This document shows, piece by piece, positions 23,034 through 31,872 of a stretch of 55,762 nt of DNA (the stretch's first letter is position 1; every line of letters starts with the position of its first letter). A model generated the notes under the pieces. The model did no database searches, was not told where the DNA came from, and worked only from the letters and a program-made list of their open reading frames with translations. The stretch spans positions 1 to 55,762 of the forward strand of contig JAODBC010000054.1 in the NCBI GenBank assembly GCA_025463765.1, read 5' to 3'. This stretch comes from Subtercola sp. (lineage in GTDB: Bacteria > Actinomycetota > Actinomycetes > Actinomycetales > Microbacteriaceae). The translations under genes and the position numbers were made by a program.

Positions 23034-24581
23034 TCATTCGGCGCGCTCGGCGCCTTCGGTGCGCTCAGCGTCTTCGGTGCGCTCAGCGTCTTCGGTGCGC
23101 TCAGCTAATGCCTGGGTGAGCCGAGTTCGGGACTTGGTTGCTGGCGCCCATCTGCGGTGATGCCGGTCGATCCAGGGTGGCGCCTTGATCTGCGGAACCC
23201 CGGCGTGCATACGGATCTCCCAGCCGGAATGGTCGATGGTTCGGTGATGGAACCAGCACAACAAAACCCCGTTATCGGTATGCGTCGGGCCACCCGCGGC
23301 GTATTCATCGACATGATGATTCTCACACCACGACGCCGGCACCTGGCATCCCGGAATCACACAACCACCATCACGCAGAGTGATCGCCCGCCGCTGCCGA
23401 CCATCGAAACAACGCTGCTCCACACCCAGCCGAACGATACGCCCCTCGTCAGAAAGCATCACCCGCTGCACACCCCCGGCACACACCAGCTGACGAACCG
23501 TACGCACTGAAAGCGGCACCTCACTACCATCCACCCACCCCACCCCAGTACCATCTGCCAGGTCACACTCACGAACACTCACCACCACCGTCGCCGGAGC
23601 ACCACCGATCGACGGAGTCTCAGCCGACCGGCTCGCGCTATCGAGAATCGACAGAAACACATCGTGCTGCCGCTGGCCTCGTGACCGGTCATCCGTTGGA
23701 ACCGGCCGACCAGCGACATCTGAGCCTGAGCGTGAACCCCCGTCCGAGCCCGCGCCTAGACCTGGGCCTGAGCCTGAGGCCGAGGCTGAGTCGAGCGGAA
23801 ACGCGACCGGTTTCGTCACGGGCGACAAATACGCGTCGAAGAGGCGCTGCAGGCGGGCCGCCGCCTCGGGCAGCAGTACTCCGGAGAGCGTCACGCCCGA
23901 GGAGGTAGCCCGGCCCAGCGAAAGACTGCGGTGCCGCATGGCTCGCTCTTCATCGGGCTCCACACCGTCAGGATCGATCACCGACCGCCACACCGCGGCC
24001 TGCAGCCGGAGCTCGTCGGCCGTCGCCGGCACCGGACACTCCGAACTATCGCCAATGGCGGCCTGCACCAGCTCAGCCTCTGCAGCCTCGACTGCTGACG
24101 GATCTGCTCGGAGCGACGCCACCGCAAGCCCCGCCACGATGGCGTTCGCGGCATCTACGCCGACTTCTGCGTCACCCAACGCCGCACCGAGCACAGCAAA
24201 CCGAGCTGGCAACTGCTGCCCGGTCATTGAGATACCCGACCGAACCGCCTCCCCCACCCGAAGCAGCTTCGACGCCGTCGCAGACGACACCCGCGTGATG
24301 CGCTGCAACAGTTCCGATGCAGTGCGGCAGCCCTTACGCGCACACAGCCGATCGCCGCCGAGCGACGGCCGAGACCTGTCGCCTACTTCGCCGGCAGCTG
24401 CGACAGCTATCGAGCCAAGCGCCTTGTCGACCTCGGCGACGACGCCCACGACAAGCAGCAGTTCGTCGTCGGTCAACGACGATGCGTGCAGCCGTGCCCG
24501 AAACTGCCGCAGCAGCACGAGCGCAGCGGCGAGCTCGGCGGCGAGCTGCTCGTCGTGGCGCTCTGGCTGTGGTTCGGTCAT
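23034..24581 (-). CDS. DUF222 / HNH endonuclease family protein (13E12-type), full length
   Basis: A 515-residue member of the multicopy actinobacterial family. DUF222 spans about residues 10-330 (RSRPSLGGDRLCARKGC), with a Gly/Ser-rich linker near 265-290. The C-terminal HNH nuclease has CVIPGCQVPASWCENHH, DEYAAGGPTHTDNGVLLC and WFHHRTID, retaining the metal-binding His/Asn/Cys set. The tail is a repeat of the heptapeptide AERTEDA. A homologue is cut by the left window edge. Confidence 0.85.
   Translation of the reverse strand: MTEPQPERHDEQLAAELAAALVLLRQFRARLHASSLTDDELLLVVGVVAEVDKALGSIAVAAAGEVGDRSRPSLGGDRLCARKGCRTASELLQRITRVSSATASKLLRVGEAVRSGISMTGQQLPARFAVLGAALGDAEVGVDAANAIVAGLAVASLRADPSAVEAAEAELVQAAIGDSSECPVPATADELRLQAAVWRSVIDPDGVEPDEERAMRHRSLSLGRATSSGVTLSGVLLPEAAARLQRLFDAYLSPVTKPVAFPLDSASASGSGPGLGAGSDGGSRSGSDVAGRPVPTDDRSRGQRQHDVFLSILDSASRSAETPSIGGAPATVVVSVRECDLADGTGVGWVDGSEVPLSVRTVRQLVCAGGVQRVMLSDEGRIVRLGVEQRCFDGRQRRAITLRDGGCVIPGCQVPASWCENHHVDEYAAGGPTHTDNGVLLCWFHHRTIDHSGWEIRMHAGVPQIKAPPWIDRHHRRWAPATKSRTRLTQALAERTEDAERTEDAERTEGAERAE
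23037..23105 (-). repeat. 21-bp tandem repeat in the 3' end of the HNH gene
   Basis: Three copies of GCGCTCAGCGTCTTCGGT-type 21-bp DNA encode the tail heptapeptides AERTEDA, in frame up to the stop codon. Confidence 0.85.
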
Positions 24582-24698
24582 GCATCTAGTTTCGCATGTA
24601 TGTTCGAGTAATGCTCAGCAATTTCCCACGTCTACACGAATCTGTGGAGAAGTCGAGACATTCGGATCTGTGGAAAAACCTTCCGCCGCCTTGTGTTT

Positions 24699-24742
24699 TT
24701 AGACAGATCGGTCTAAGTTCTTGTTTAGACAGATCAGTACAA
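24699..24742 (+). promoter_or_regulatory. two TetR-type operators upstream of the SDR-VOC operon
   Basis: TTAGACAGATCGGTCTAA (24699-24716; arms TTAGAC/GTCTAA) and TTAGACAGATCAGTACAA (24725-24742). The reverse complement of the second matches the sequence just upstream of the tetR gene at 26131 in 16 of 19 positions, pointing to that protein as the repressor. The region from 24582 to 24835 holds no other gene; a small GATGAAGAACACA duplication lies at 24783-24811. Confidence 0.7.
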
Positions 24743-24835
24743 ACTGTGGGCACACGGTGCAGACGAAGCACACGGTGCAGACGATGAAGAACACAGACGA
24801 TGAAGAACACGATGGAACAGACAATGGAGCAGAAA

Positions 24836-25576
24836 ATGACCGACACACAGAACCGCGAACTGACCGGCAAAACAGCACTCGTGACGGGTGCCACCTCGGG
24901 CATCGGGCGCGCTATCGCGCTTCAACTCGCAGCTCAAGGCGCAGAGGTGCTGGTGCACGGCCGCAATGCGGCTCGTGCCGAGCAGGTCATCGAAGAAATC
25001 GAACTCTCCGGCGGATCCGCCCGCTTCATCGCCGCCGACCTCAGCGACCCCGCCGCCGCCGTTCAGCTGGCTGCAGACGCCGGCGAGGTCGACATTCTCA
25101 TCAACAATGCCGGCTTCGCGTGGTTCGGTGCATCTGCCGATCTCGACGCCGGCACTCTCGACAGCCTCTTCGCCAGCAACGTGCAGGCTGCATTTCTACT
25201 GACGGCCGCATTGGCGCCGGCGATGGCCGCGCGCGGCGAGGGCAACATCGTCAACCTGTCGAGCATGGCCGGAATCATCGGTCTCGCCGGTGGTGCCGCC
25301 TATGGCGCGACGAAGGCCGCGATGTCGTCGTTCACCCAGGCCTGGGCCGCCGAGTACAGCCCCAGCGGCGTGCGCGTGAACGCCGTGGCGCCCGGGCCCG
25401 TGTACACGGGCGGTGCGGATGCCGCGAACACCGAAGCCTTGGGAAAGACGACCCTGCTCGGCCGCGCGGCACAGGCGAACGAGATCGCCGAGGTCGTCGG
25501 GTTCTTGGTTTCTGCGCGAGCCAGCTACGTCACCGGAGCGATCATCGCCGTCGACGGCGGTCGCACCGCCATCTGA
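24836..25576 (+). CDS. SDR family oxidoreductase
   Basis: A 246-residue classical short-chain dehydrogenase: cofactor motif TGATSGIGRA, NNAG in ILINNAGFAWFG, catalytic Ser in NLSSMAG, YGATK as Tyr/Lys pair, and VAPGPVYT. The acidic cofactor discriminator is absent and HGRN follows strand 2, favouring NADP(H). GGAG at 24826 sets the start at ATG 24836 rather than ATG 24800. Likely co-transcribed with the VOC gene and controlled by the TetR at 26131. Confidence 0.87.
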   Translation: MTDTQNRELTGKTALVTGATSGIGRAIALQLAAQGAEVLVHGRNAARAEQVIEEIELSGGSARFIAADLSDPAAAVQLAADAGEVDILINNAGFAWFGASADLDAGTLDSLFASNVQAAFLLTAALAPAMAARGEGNIVNLSSMAGIIGLAGGAAYGATKAAMSSFTQAWAAEYSPSGVRVNAVAPGPVYTGGADAANTEALGKTTLLGRAAQANEIAEVVGFLVSARASYVTGAIIAVDGGRTAI

Positions 25577-25734
25577 ACCAGGCGCCGCCCGGGGCGCCAT
25601 CACCGACCGGCCGCCGCCAAACCGCCACCCCGAATACCCACCCCACCCCCACCAATCCCCACGCTACCAATCCCCTCCCGACCACCACCCGCACACACAA
25701 CTCAGGCACACACAACTCAGAAGGAACACCACTC
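25577..25734. repeat. C/A-rich spacer with 14-bp direct repeat
   Basis: A purine-poor stretch of ACCCCCACCAAT-like DNA leads into two direct copies of CACACACAACTCAG (about 25693-25720). No gene is seen. Confidence 0.6.
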
Positions 25735-26079
25735 ATGGCTACGACACTTTATGGAATCAGCTACGACGCCACAGACGCCGCGCGCACCGCGAGCTTCTGG
25801 GCCGATGTGCTCGGGCGCACCGTGAACCCGGGCGCCTCCGCCGAATCGGCCTCGATCGCACCGAATGACGACCCGGCCGCCGGGCCGACTCTCATGTTCC
25901 ACCAGGTTCCTGAGGCGAAGAGCGTCAAAAACAGGGTGCATTTTGACCTCATCACGACAGAATTCGAGAGCGAGCTGACGCGCATCCTCAACCTCGGCGC
26001 GCAGGTACGGGCAGAGTTCGATTCGTGGACGACGTTGGCCGACCCCGAGGGCAACGAGTTCGATCTGATTCGCGGATAG
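25735..26079 (+). CDS. VOC family protein
   Basis: A 114-residue VOC-fold protein: GISYDATDAARTASFWADVLG opens the fold, VHFDLITTEFESEL starts the second half, and LADPEGNEFDLIRG closes it. This is the actinobacterial glyoxalase-like subgroup of unknown substrate. AGAAGGA precedes ATG 25735. It lies between the SDR gene and its presumed TetR regulator, suggesting that the pair handle a common small molecule. Confidence 0.85.
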   Translation: MATTLYGISYDATDAARTASFWADVLGRTVNPGASAESASIAPNDDPAAGPTLMFHQVPEAKSVKNRVHFDLITTEFESELTRILNLGAQVRAEFDSWTTLADPEGNEFDLIRG

Positions 26080-26102
26080 CCGACCACGGGCATCCGGAGC
26101 TT

Positions 26103-26125
26103 TGTACAGACCTGTCTGATACTGT
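26103..26125 (+). promoter_or_regulatory. TetR autoregulatory operator and leaderless-type -10
   Basis: CAGACCTGTCTG (26107-26118) is a palindrome (arms CAGAC/GTCTG) within TTTGTACAGACCTGTCTGA. TACTGT (26120-26125) is followed by 5 nt and the ATG, with no Shine-Dalgarno. Confidence 0.65.
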
Positions 26126-26130
26126 CGATC

Positions 26131-26733
26131 ATGGCCAAAACGTCAGCACCATCGACACCGAAGCCGTCAGCGCGCGACAGGCTGCTGGCGGCCTCAGACG
26201 AGCTGTTCTACAACGAAGGCATCCACACCGTCGGAATCGACCGCGTCATCGAGAAGGCCGGGGTCGCCAAGGGGTCGCTGTATTACATCTTCGGCGGCAA
26301 AGACCAGCTCATCGAGGCCTACCTCTTCAACCGCCATCAGGCGTGGATGCACACCGTGCAGCAGGGCCTCGACGCCGTCGATGACCCGCAAGCCAAAATG
26401 CTCGCCGTGTTCGACCAGCTCGGCACTCTGTTCGCCCAACCCGATTTTCGCGGCTGCGCGTTCATGAACGCCACCGCCGAGGCTCTGCCCGGAAGCCCAG
26501 AAGACCGGGCGGCCACGAAGTTCCGCGGCTGGATTCACGAGCTGTTCGGTGAGCTCGCCCGTGCGGCCGGTGCGGTCGATGCGAAAACCCTCGCCGACCA
26601 GCTCGTCGTGCTCTACGACGGCGCGAACACCACGGCGCAGATGGATAAGACCGCCGCCCCGGCCCGCACCGCGAAGACGATGGCGCAGCTTGTGCTCGCC
26701 GCCACCTCGTTCGCCGCACCACTAGCCGACTGA
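26131..26733 (+). CDS. TetR family regulator (probable repressor of the SDR-VOC operon)
   Basis: A 200-residue TetR protein: helix-turn-helix VGIDRVIEKAGVAKGSLYYIF (residues about 32-52) and a C-terminal domain with the AcrR/NemR-like FRGCAFMNATAEA segment containing a Cys that in related regulators can sense electrophiles. The half-site in its own promoter matches those before the SDR gene at 24836. Redox or electrophile sensing is inference from the Cys and the neighbouring enzymes. Confidence 0.85.
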   Translation: MAKTSAPSTPKPSARDRLLAASDELFYNEGIHTVGIDRVIEKAGVAKGSLYYIFGGKDQLIEAYLFNRHQAWMHTVQQGLDAVDDPQAKMLAVFDQLGTLFAQPDFRGCAFMNATAEALPGSPEDRAATKFRGWIHELFGELARAAGAVDAKTLADQLVVLYDGANTTAQMDKTAAPARTAKTMAQLVLAATSFAAPLAD

Positions 26734-26756
26734 AACAGCCGGCTGAAGGCGCCGCG

Positions 26757-26891
26757 CCCGCCAGTCGCACCCAAGAGCCCTCACCCGCGGCCGCCAATCG
26801 CACCCGAACCCTCACCCGCACCCGGGCTCGCCCAGTGGCACCCGCATCCGCCAGTCGCACCCGCACCCCCACCCCCACCCCCACCCCCACG
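26757..26891. repeat. degenerate repeat between convergent tetR and SRPBCC genes
   Basis: About seven copies of a CGCACCCGCACCCTC-like unit, ending in a run of CCCCCA. No open frame or hairpin of note. Confidence 0.75.
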
Positions 26892-26899
26892 ATGAGACG

Positions 26900-27883
26900 C
26901 TACGCGTGCGCGCCGTGCCCAATCAACCCTTCGAGCCGCGCGTAACTCGTCTCCATGCCGCCGGTCATTCCGGTCGCCAAGATCGCGTCGCGCTGCTCGA
27001 CGTTCGCATAGGTGATGACAAGCGACAGCAGCGTGCCGGCCTCCACGGGCGTGAGCGTGAGTTCGTTCAGGGTGGCGGGAAAGTCCATGCCGATCATCGC
27101 CTCGGTGGTGACGGCCCGGTAGGGCGGTGCCGATTCGAGCAGCTCGCCGGTGAATCCGAACCCCTCACCGCCGCCCACGGGCTCCCACACGTAGCGATAG
27201 CTCTCGCCGACAACGGTCGCGACTTCGCACACCGGCATCGTCCACCCGTCGGGCCCCAACAGCCACCGCTTCATGAGATCGGCATCGTTGTGTGCGCGCC
27301 AGACCTCGTCGATGGGGCCACGGATGATGCGCGCCACCCGCACCTGCGTGTCGCTGAGGAGTTGGGCATCCGCTGCCCGCTCGACCGCGAACGCCGCGAG
27401 GTCGGCGAGCACCGTGTCGATCTGAGACATGGCCTGCTTCGTTCCCTCGAGCATGCCCATATCGACAAGCTGCTCGAGCTGTTCGAGTGACCCGAAGCTC
27501 GCGATGCTCGTGACGCGGGAACCGGCATCCGTCGCTTCGAAGATGAAACTCATGCGCGTCGCCGGGAGGTCGGTGTTCGGTGCTCCGCTCGAATCTGCGA
27601 ACCAGTCGACCACCTCGAACGACTGGGCCGGGGTGACCGCCTCCCACTGCCAGCAGCCGTAGTGCTCGTCGCCCGTCGGCCCGGTCATCTTGTAGATGCT
27701 GCGGCCGCCGGGTGCGGCATCGTGACGGATGAACGTGGCGGGATACGTCGGCGGACCCCAGAAGCGCTCGATCTGGCGCGGGTCGGTGTACGCGTCCCAC
27801 AGCCGTCGCAGGGGCGCGGCGAAATCGGCCACGATTGTGATGGTGAGCTTGTCGAGGTCTTTCTCGACGGTTGTTACGGGCAT
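26900..27883 (-). CDS. SRPBCC (AHSA1-like) protein with two tandem domains
   Basis: The 327-residue protein is two START/Bet v1-like AHSA1 domains in a row: about 8-155 (LRRLWDAYTDPRQIERFWGP) and 170-325 (IDEVWRAHNDADLMKRWLLGPDG), each with the diagnostic Trp after the first helix. Most relatives have one domain, so this is a duplication-fusion. The gene begins 2 nt after the ArsR stop; ArsR-SRPBCC pairs are very common in Actinobacteria and the SRPBCC partner is usually the regulated gene. Ligand unknown. Confidence 0.87.
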   Translation of the reverse strand: MPVTTVEKDLDKLTITIVADFAAPLRRLWDAYTDPRQIERFWGPPTYPATFIRHDAAPGGRSIYKMTGPTGDEHYGCWQWEAVTPAQSFEVVDWFADSSGAPNTDLPATRMSFIFEATDAGSRVTSIASFGSLEQLEQLVDMGMLEGTKQAMSQIDTVLADLAAFAVERAADAQLLSDTQVRVARIIRGPIDEVWRAHNDADLMKRWLLGPDGWTMPVCEVATVVGESYRYVWEPVGGGEGFGFTGELLESAPPYRAVTTEAMIGMDFPATLNELTLTPVEAGTLLSLVITYANVEQRDAILATGMTGGMETSYARLEGLIGHGAHA

Positions 27884-27885
27884 GA

Positions 27886-28335
27886 TCAGCCTTTCTCGAT
27901 TTCGGAGTGTTCGTTCTCGGGGCGTTCGTTCGCGGAGTGTTCGTTTTCGGGGCGTGGGATCTCGGGGCGTGCGATCTCGGGATGTTCGTCGCCGACCTGT
28001 TCGTTCTCGCCGAGCAGTGCGTCGAGGCGGTCGATTCGCGAACGCCAGAGCTGCTCGAACTGGTCGAGCAGCCGCTGCGCTTGGCGGATGCGCCCGGGCT
28101 CACCTCGCACCATGCGCTCGCGGCCGCGTGGTTCTTTCGTGACGAGCCTCGCCTCCTCGAGCACAGCGACGTGCTTCTGCACGGCCGCGAACGACATGTC
28201 GTACGAATCGGCGAGCTGCGAGACCGAGACCTCGGCGACGAGCGTTCGGCGAACAATGTCGCGCCTGGTCGCGTCGGCGAGGGCCCGGAAGATGCGGTTC
28301 ACCTCTTCGTCAGTGAGTACTTTTTCTACAACCAT
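27886..28335 (-). CDS. ArsR-type winged-helix regulator
   Basis: From ATG 28335 the product is 149 residues: FRALADATRRDIVRRTL and the recognition region ADSYDMSFAAVQKHVAVLEE are typical of metal-independent ArsR regulators paired with SRPBCC genes. The C-terminal 45 residues are a repetitive Glu/Asn/Pro/Arg tail (ENEHSANERPENEHSE) written by a 12-15-bp DNA repeat (27893-27990) and are unlikely to be part of the fold. The start codon is inside a perfect palindrome. Confidence 0.85.
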   Translation of the reverse strand: MVVEKVLTDEEVNRIFRALADATRRDIVRRTLVAEVSVSQLADSYDMSFAAVQKHVAVLEEARLVTKEPRGRERMVRGEPGRIRQAQRLLDQFEQLWRSRIDRLDALLGENEQVGDEHPEIARPEIPRPENEHSANERPENEHSEIEKG

Positions 28336-28344
28336 TTGGTTGTA
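28327..28344 (-). promoter_or_regulatory. ArsR operator over the start codon
   Basis: TACAACCATTTGGTTGTA is an uninterrupted 18-bp palindrome (8-bp arms, TT centre) that contains the start codon of the ArsR gene. TAACGT lies 8 nt upstream of the ATG, so repression would act on a leaderless transcript. Confidence 0.75.
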
Positions 28345-28384
28345 CGTTAGTCGCGACTCAGAACAATAGCAAGCAAAGTCAGAC

Positions 28385-28414
28385 ACACGGTGACACACGG
28401 TGACACACGGTGAC
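28385..28414. repeat. 10-bp tandem repeat, three copies
   Basis: CACACGGTGA occurs three times head to tail between the divergent ArsR and Tat-protein genes. Confidence 0.85.
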
Positions 28415-28506
28415 GGCTCTCGGCGCGATATCTGCCGGCCACGACAATTGCGCTAGTATTCGACCGCCCGCACTCGCTAGTGTTGCCTAAAAGCTCGGGG
28501 GAGATC

Positions 28507-28923
28507 ATGGCAACCATCAAACGGCGCACCGCTCTTCAGGCCGCCTGGGCCGCACCGGTCGTGGCACTCGCAATCGGAGCACCCGCTCACGCTTCATCCA
28601 TCGTTCCCGGTATATCGATCGCGTGGCTACCCGACGGCGCCGACTACGAGGTCGTGTACACCAACAACACCGGAGGAGTGATTCCCGCGACAACGGCGTT
28701 CGTCAGGCTGACGTCGTACACGGGGGTGACCGATGTGCAGTTCAACGCAGCCGAGTGGAGTTCAGTCGAGGGCGAGCTGTTGACCGTGCTGAATGTGGCC
28801 GATCTTGCCGACGGGGCTAGCTCCATCGTCTACTCGACCGTGAAGGTCGGCCCTCCGCCCGTGAACGCTCTCGTCGAGGCCTATTCCGACGACTACTACG
28901 ATTCCGCTGTGCTCAATCTGTAG
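28507..28923 (+). CDS. small secreted protein with twin-arginine-like signal
   Basis: A 138-residue protein starting at ATG 28507 behind a strong GGGGGAG. The N-terminus KRRTALQAAWAAPVVALAIG ends in APAHA|SS, a short Tat-type signal peptide (RR before a hydrophobic stretch). The mature part looks like a beta-sandwich (YEVVYTNNTGG, AEWSSVEGELLTVLNVADL) of the kind seen in small surface or cell-adhesion proteins. No family is recognised and there are no catalytic motifs. It may be an exported accessory to the neighbouring surface-protein genes. Confidence 0.6.
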   Translation: MATIKRRTALQAAWAAPVVALAIGAPAHASSIVPGISIAWLPDGADYEVVYTNNTGGVIPATTAFVRLTSYTGVTDVQFNAAEWSSVEGELLTVLNVADLADGASSIVYSTVKVGPPPVNALVEAYSDDYYDSAVLNL

Positions 28924-29095
28924 TCGTCGCTCTGTAGTCGTCGCTCTGTGGTCGTCGCTACGGGCACAACAGCGGAGCCAGCACTTCGCCGAGCGCCGTG
29001 CGCCGACCGCAGGGCGCCGTGCGCCGACCGCAGAGCGCCGTGACGACGCCGACACAGGGCGCGCTATACCTCGTGCCGTTGCTCGAACACCAGAC
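28924..29095. repeat. two repeat arrays between convergent genes
   Basis: GTCGTCGCTCTGTA-like 14-bp units (28922-28963) are followed by GCGCCGTGCGCCGACCGCA direct repeats (about 28990-29041). No gene found. Confidence 0.75.
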
Positions 29096-31872
29096 TCAGG
29101 ATGCCCGGCGTCGACGCCGAACGACCCGCAACAGTACCCCGCCCAGCACCAGCGTCACTCCGGCCACCAGAAACCACAGGGCGGACTGATCGCCGGTAGC
29201 CGCAAGGGCGTGCGCGCTCGACGCCGGGTGCGCTGCGCCGGTCGAGGTGTCGCCGGCGGATGCTCCACCCCCGGCTGACCCGCTGCCTGCGCCCGAACCG
29301 CCGCCGCCCGCGACGACGTTGACCCGCACGATCTGCTCGTCATTGCCGCCCGCCGTGTCGGTGCCGAGGATGACCTCATGCAGTTCGTGAACGCCGGTGG
29401 TCGTCGGGGTGTAGGCGAACGACGCCGTCGACTGACCATCGGCACGCACTCCCTGCATCGTGGTGCTGGCGATGAGCTTGCCTTCTTGGGGTGATCCATC
29501 GTAGACGAGCACGTGCTGGTAGTCGGCCGAGTCGGTGTCAGAGCCCGCCCGCACCAGCAGCGTGCTGCGCTGATTCTGCGTCAGAGTCGGAACGGCGGAG
29601 TTCTCGTCGAGCACGAGGTCTTCAGGGCTCGACGTCACCGCGCCGGCCCCTGTGAGGTGCACACCGGCCACAGCTGTGGAGCGAACCGAGGCGGTCGCAG
29701 CTGTCTGCGCTGTCGCGGCGCCCGCCGTCGAGCTCGCGGCATCCGTCGTCGCCGGCGGCGCAGCCTGCACGTTGATGGTGGCATACCCCTGGTTGTTCTG
29801 ACCGCAGGCGAGCGTCTCGGTCTGCCCGGTCATCGGGTCGGTCAGGAGCCCATTCGCCGAGCTCGCCGAGTCGATCGACGACGCCGGGCAGGTGTCGGAG
29901 CCGTTGCCGGCCCACTCGTGCACCTCGGGAATCGAATTGTTCTTGTCGAGCACCACGAACACGCGCCAGTTCTGCGAGCCGCCAGCGGCGGTGCCGGCGG
30001 CGGTCCACTGCGGGGACGACACCGTGGCGACCGATTGCGGGCCGAGTGTGCCGACGGTCGATTGGCCGATCGGCACGGGCGCCCCGGTGACGTTGAGGCC
30101 CAGAGCATCCACGGGCACCGCGTAGAAGTCGACGGTCACGGGGCTCGGCGTGGAGATGAGGCTGTCGTTGTGAACGTCGACGTCGAACACGACGGGATCG
30201 CCGACCTGCGGGGCTCCGGCGTAGATTGCGCCGGAGGTCACGGGAGACGACGGGTCGAGCGGATGCCGCGCCGAGAACCCGCGAATCTGCTGCCGGTCTG
30301 AGAGCCCGTTCCACATCGTCTGGCCGAGGTAGTTCGGCAGATTGTCGTCGTAGGTGAGCACGGTCGAGTAGGCCAGGTTGAGCGCCGGATCGGACTGCTG
30401 CCCGTAGTTCTGCAACCACCACTCCGAGCCGTCGGCACCGTTGTCGAGGTTCACCGCATAGCCGACCTCTGGCGTGCCGCTCTGGCTGTAGTAATAGGCG
30501 AGGCCGAACTGGTAGCCCTTGTTCGCATCGACCTCGGGCACGTTCACTTTGAAGCTGCTGGTGTGCGAGCTGGTGTTCGACGAGGTGGTGGTGCCCGTGA
30601 AAGATGAGTCCGTGTTGAAGCCAGCGCTGAGGGTGGTGTCGCTCTGACCGACCGCCTCGCCCGGAATTCCGACAGCCGCCTTGATGCCCGCTGTGACCTG
30701 GAGGCTCGCGTTCCACGCCAGGTTCGTCGACTCGGCATCAGACGACGAGGTGCCGTTGGTGAGCCCGATGCTCTGGGCATAGGTGGTGCCGCCGATGTCG
30801 ATCAGCTGATTGGCGAGAGGGCTGGTGACCGGCGGGCCGAGCGGGTTGCCGCCTGCGTCGAGAGGCTGATACGTGCCGAGATCTGGCGTTGGCACCGGCC
30901 CGCCCGTCGCCGATATCTGCGGGTACGAGAGGGCGTTGCCGTTCTGCCACTCCGGCTGGTACCAGTCGAACGATTTGCCCGACCCGGAGACGGGGTCGAT
31001 GGAGCCGGGAATGACGACGTCCCAGTAGCCGTAACAACCGGCGGCGCAACTCGCCGACGAGGTGGTGTGGTAGCCGGCCCGGCTCAGCACGGGGTAGCGG
31101 TAGACACTGAGGTTCTGAATCTGGCCGTTGACGATGTCGTCGTCTTGGGTCGCCTGGGTGACCGAGGTCGTCTGCGTGCTTGTGCTGCTCGCGGTCGAGT
31201 CCGAACTCGAACCCCACTTGAATCCGAGGCTCGCCTTCACCCCGACGCTCTCTGAGCCGCCGTCGATATCGGGAATGCCCTCGGTGACGGTCTCGGTTGT
31301 CTGCGCGCTCGCCGAGACGCCGTAATTGGTGCTCGACGTCTGTTCATTCGACGAGGTGTAGCTCGATGTCGACGAATTTCCGAGTTGAACGTAGAAGTCT
31401 TGATTTCGTGACACATTCTGAAAGGCGCCGTTCAGCCAGTCGGAATGCGCGGGCGGCTGCCCGGCCACCAGAGTCGTCGACACCAGTTGCTGAACGGTGA
31501 ACACGACCGGCGCCCCCACCACCAGACTGTCACCGCTGCGATCGAACGCCGTGAGAGCGTACGACGCCCCCGACCCGGGAACGGTGAACGTGTTGTTCGT
31601 CGGCGACGGCGTGCCTGGTTGCACGAGCGAGATCGTGGCGTTGCCGCCCGACGGTGCCCCGGAGTAGGTCGATACCGCGATGCCCCAGGTGGCCGCTTGC
31701 GCGGCTCCACCGCCCTCGACGAACCCACCCACGGCAAGCGAGAGTCCCGGTGATTGCAGCGTCGCTGCGCCGTTCAGCTTGATCGGCTCCCCCGACGAGG
31801 TGAGTACCCGATCGACCGACTCGGTGGCCGACTGCGTCGGCGGGGCGTAGGCGAAGATCGAGATACGATCCC
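29096..31872 (-). CDS. giant wall-anchored surface protein, C-terminal part (after frameshift)
   Basis: This frame continues the 33575 gene after a one-base shift in a GGG run at 31870-31872. About 920 residues: two Ser/Thr-rich amphipathic beta segments (SASAQTTETVTEG...SVGVKASLGF and GFNTDSSFTGTTTSSNTSS), beta-sandwich modules (VTVDFYAVPVDALG, RVFVVLDKNNSIPEVHEW) and an Ala/Gly linker. The end is a sorting signal: LAATG, a hydrophobic helix and RRRRRAS. An upstream ATG at 32272 in this frame is spurious. The Ser/Thr strands recall aerolysin/ETX-type pore formers; that is inference. Confidence 0.65.
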
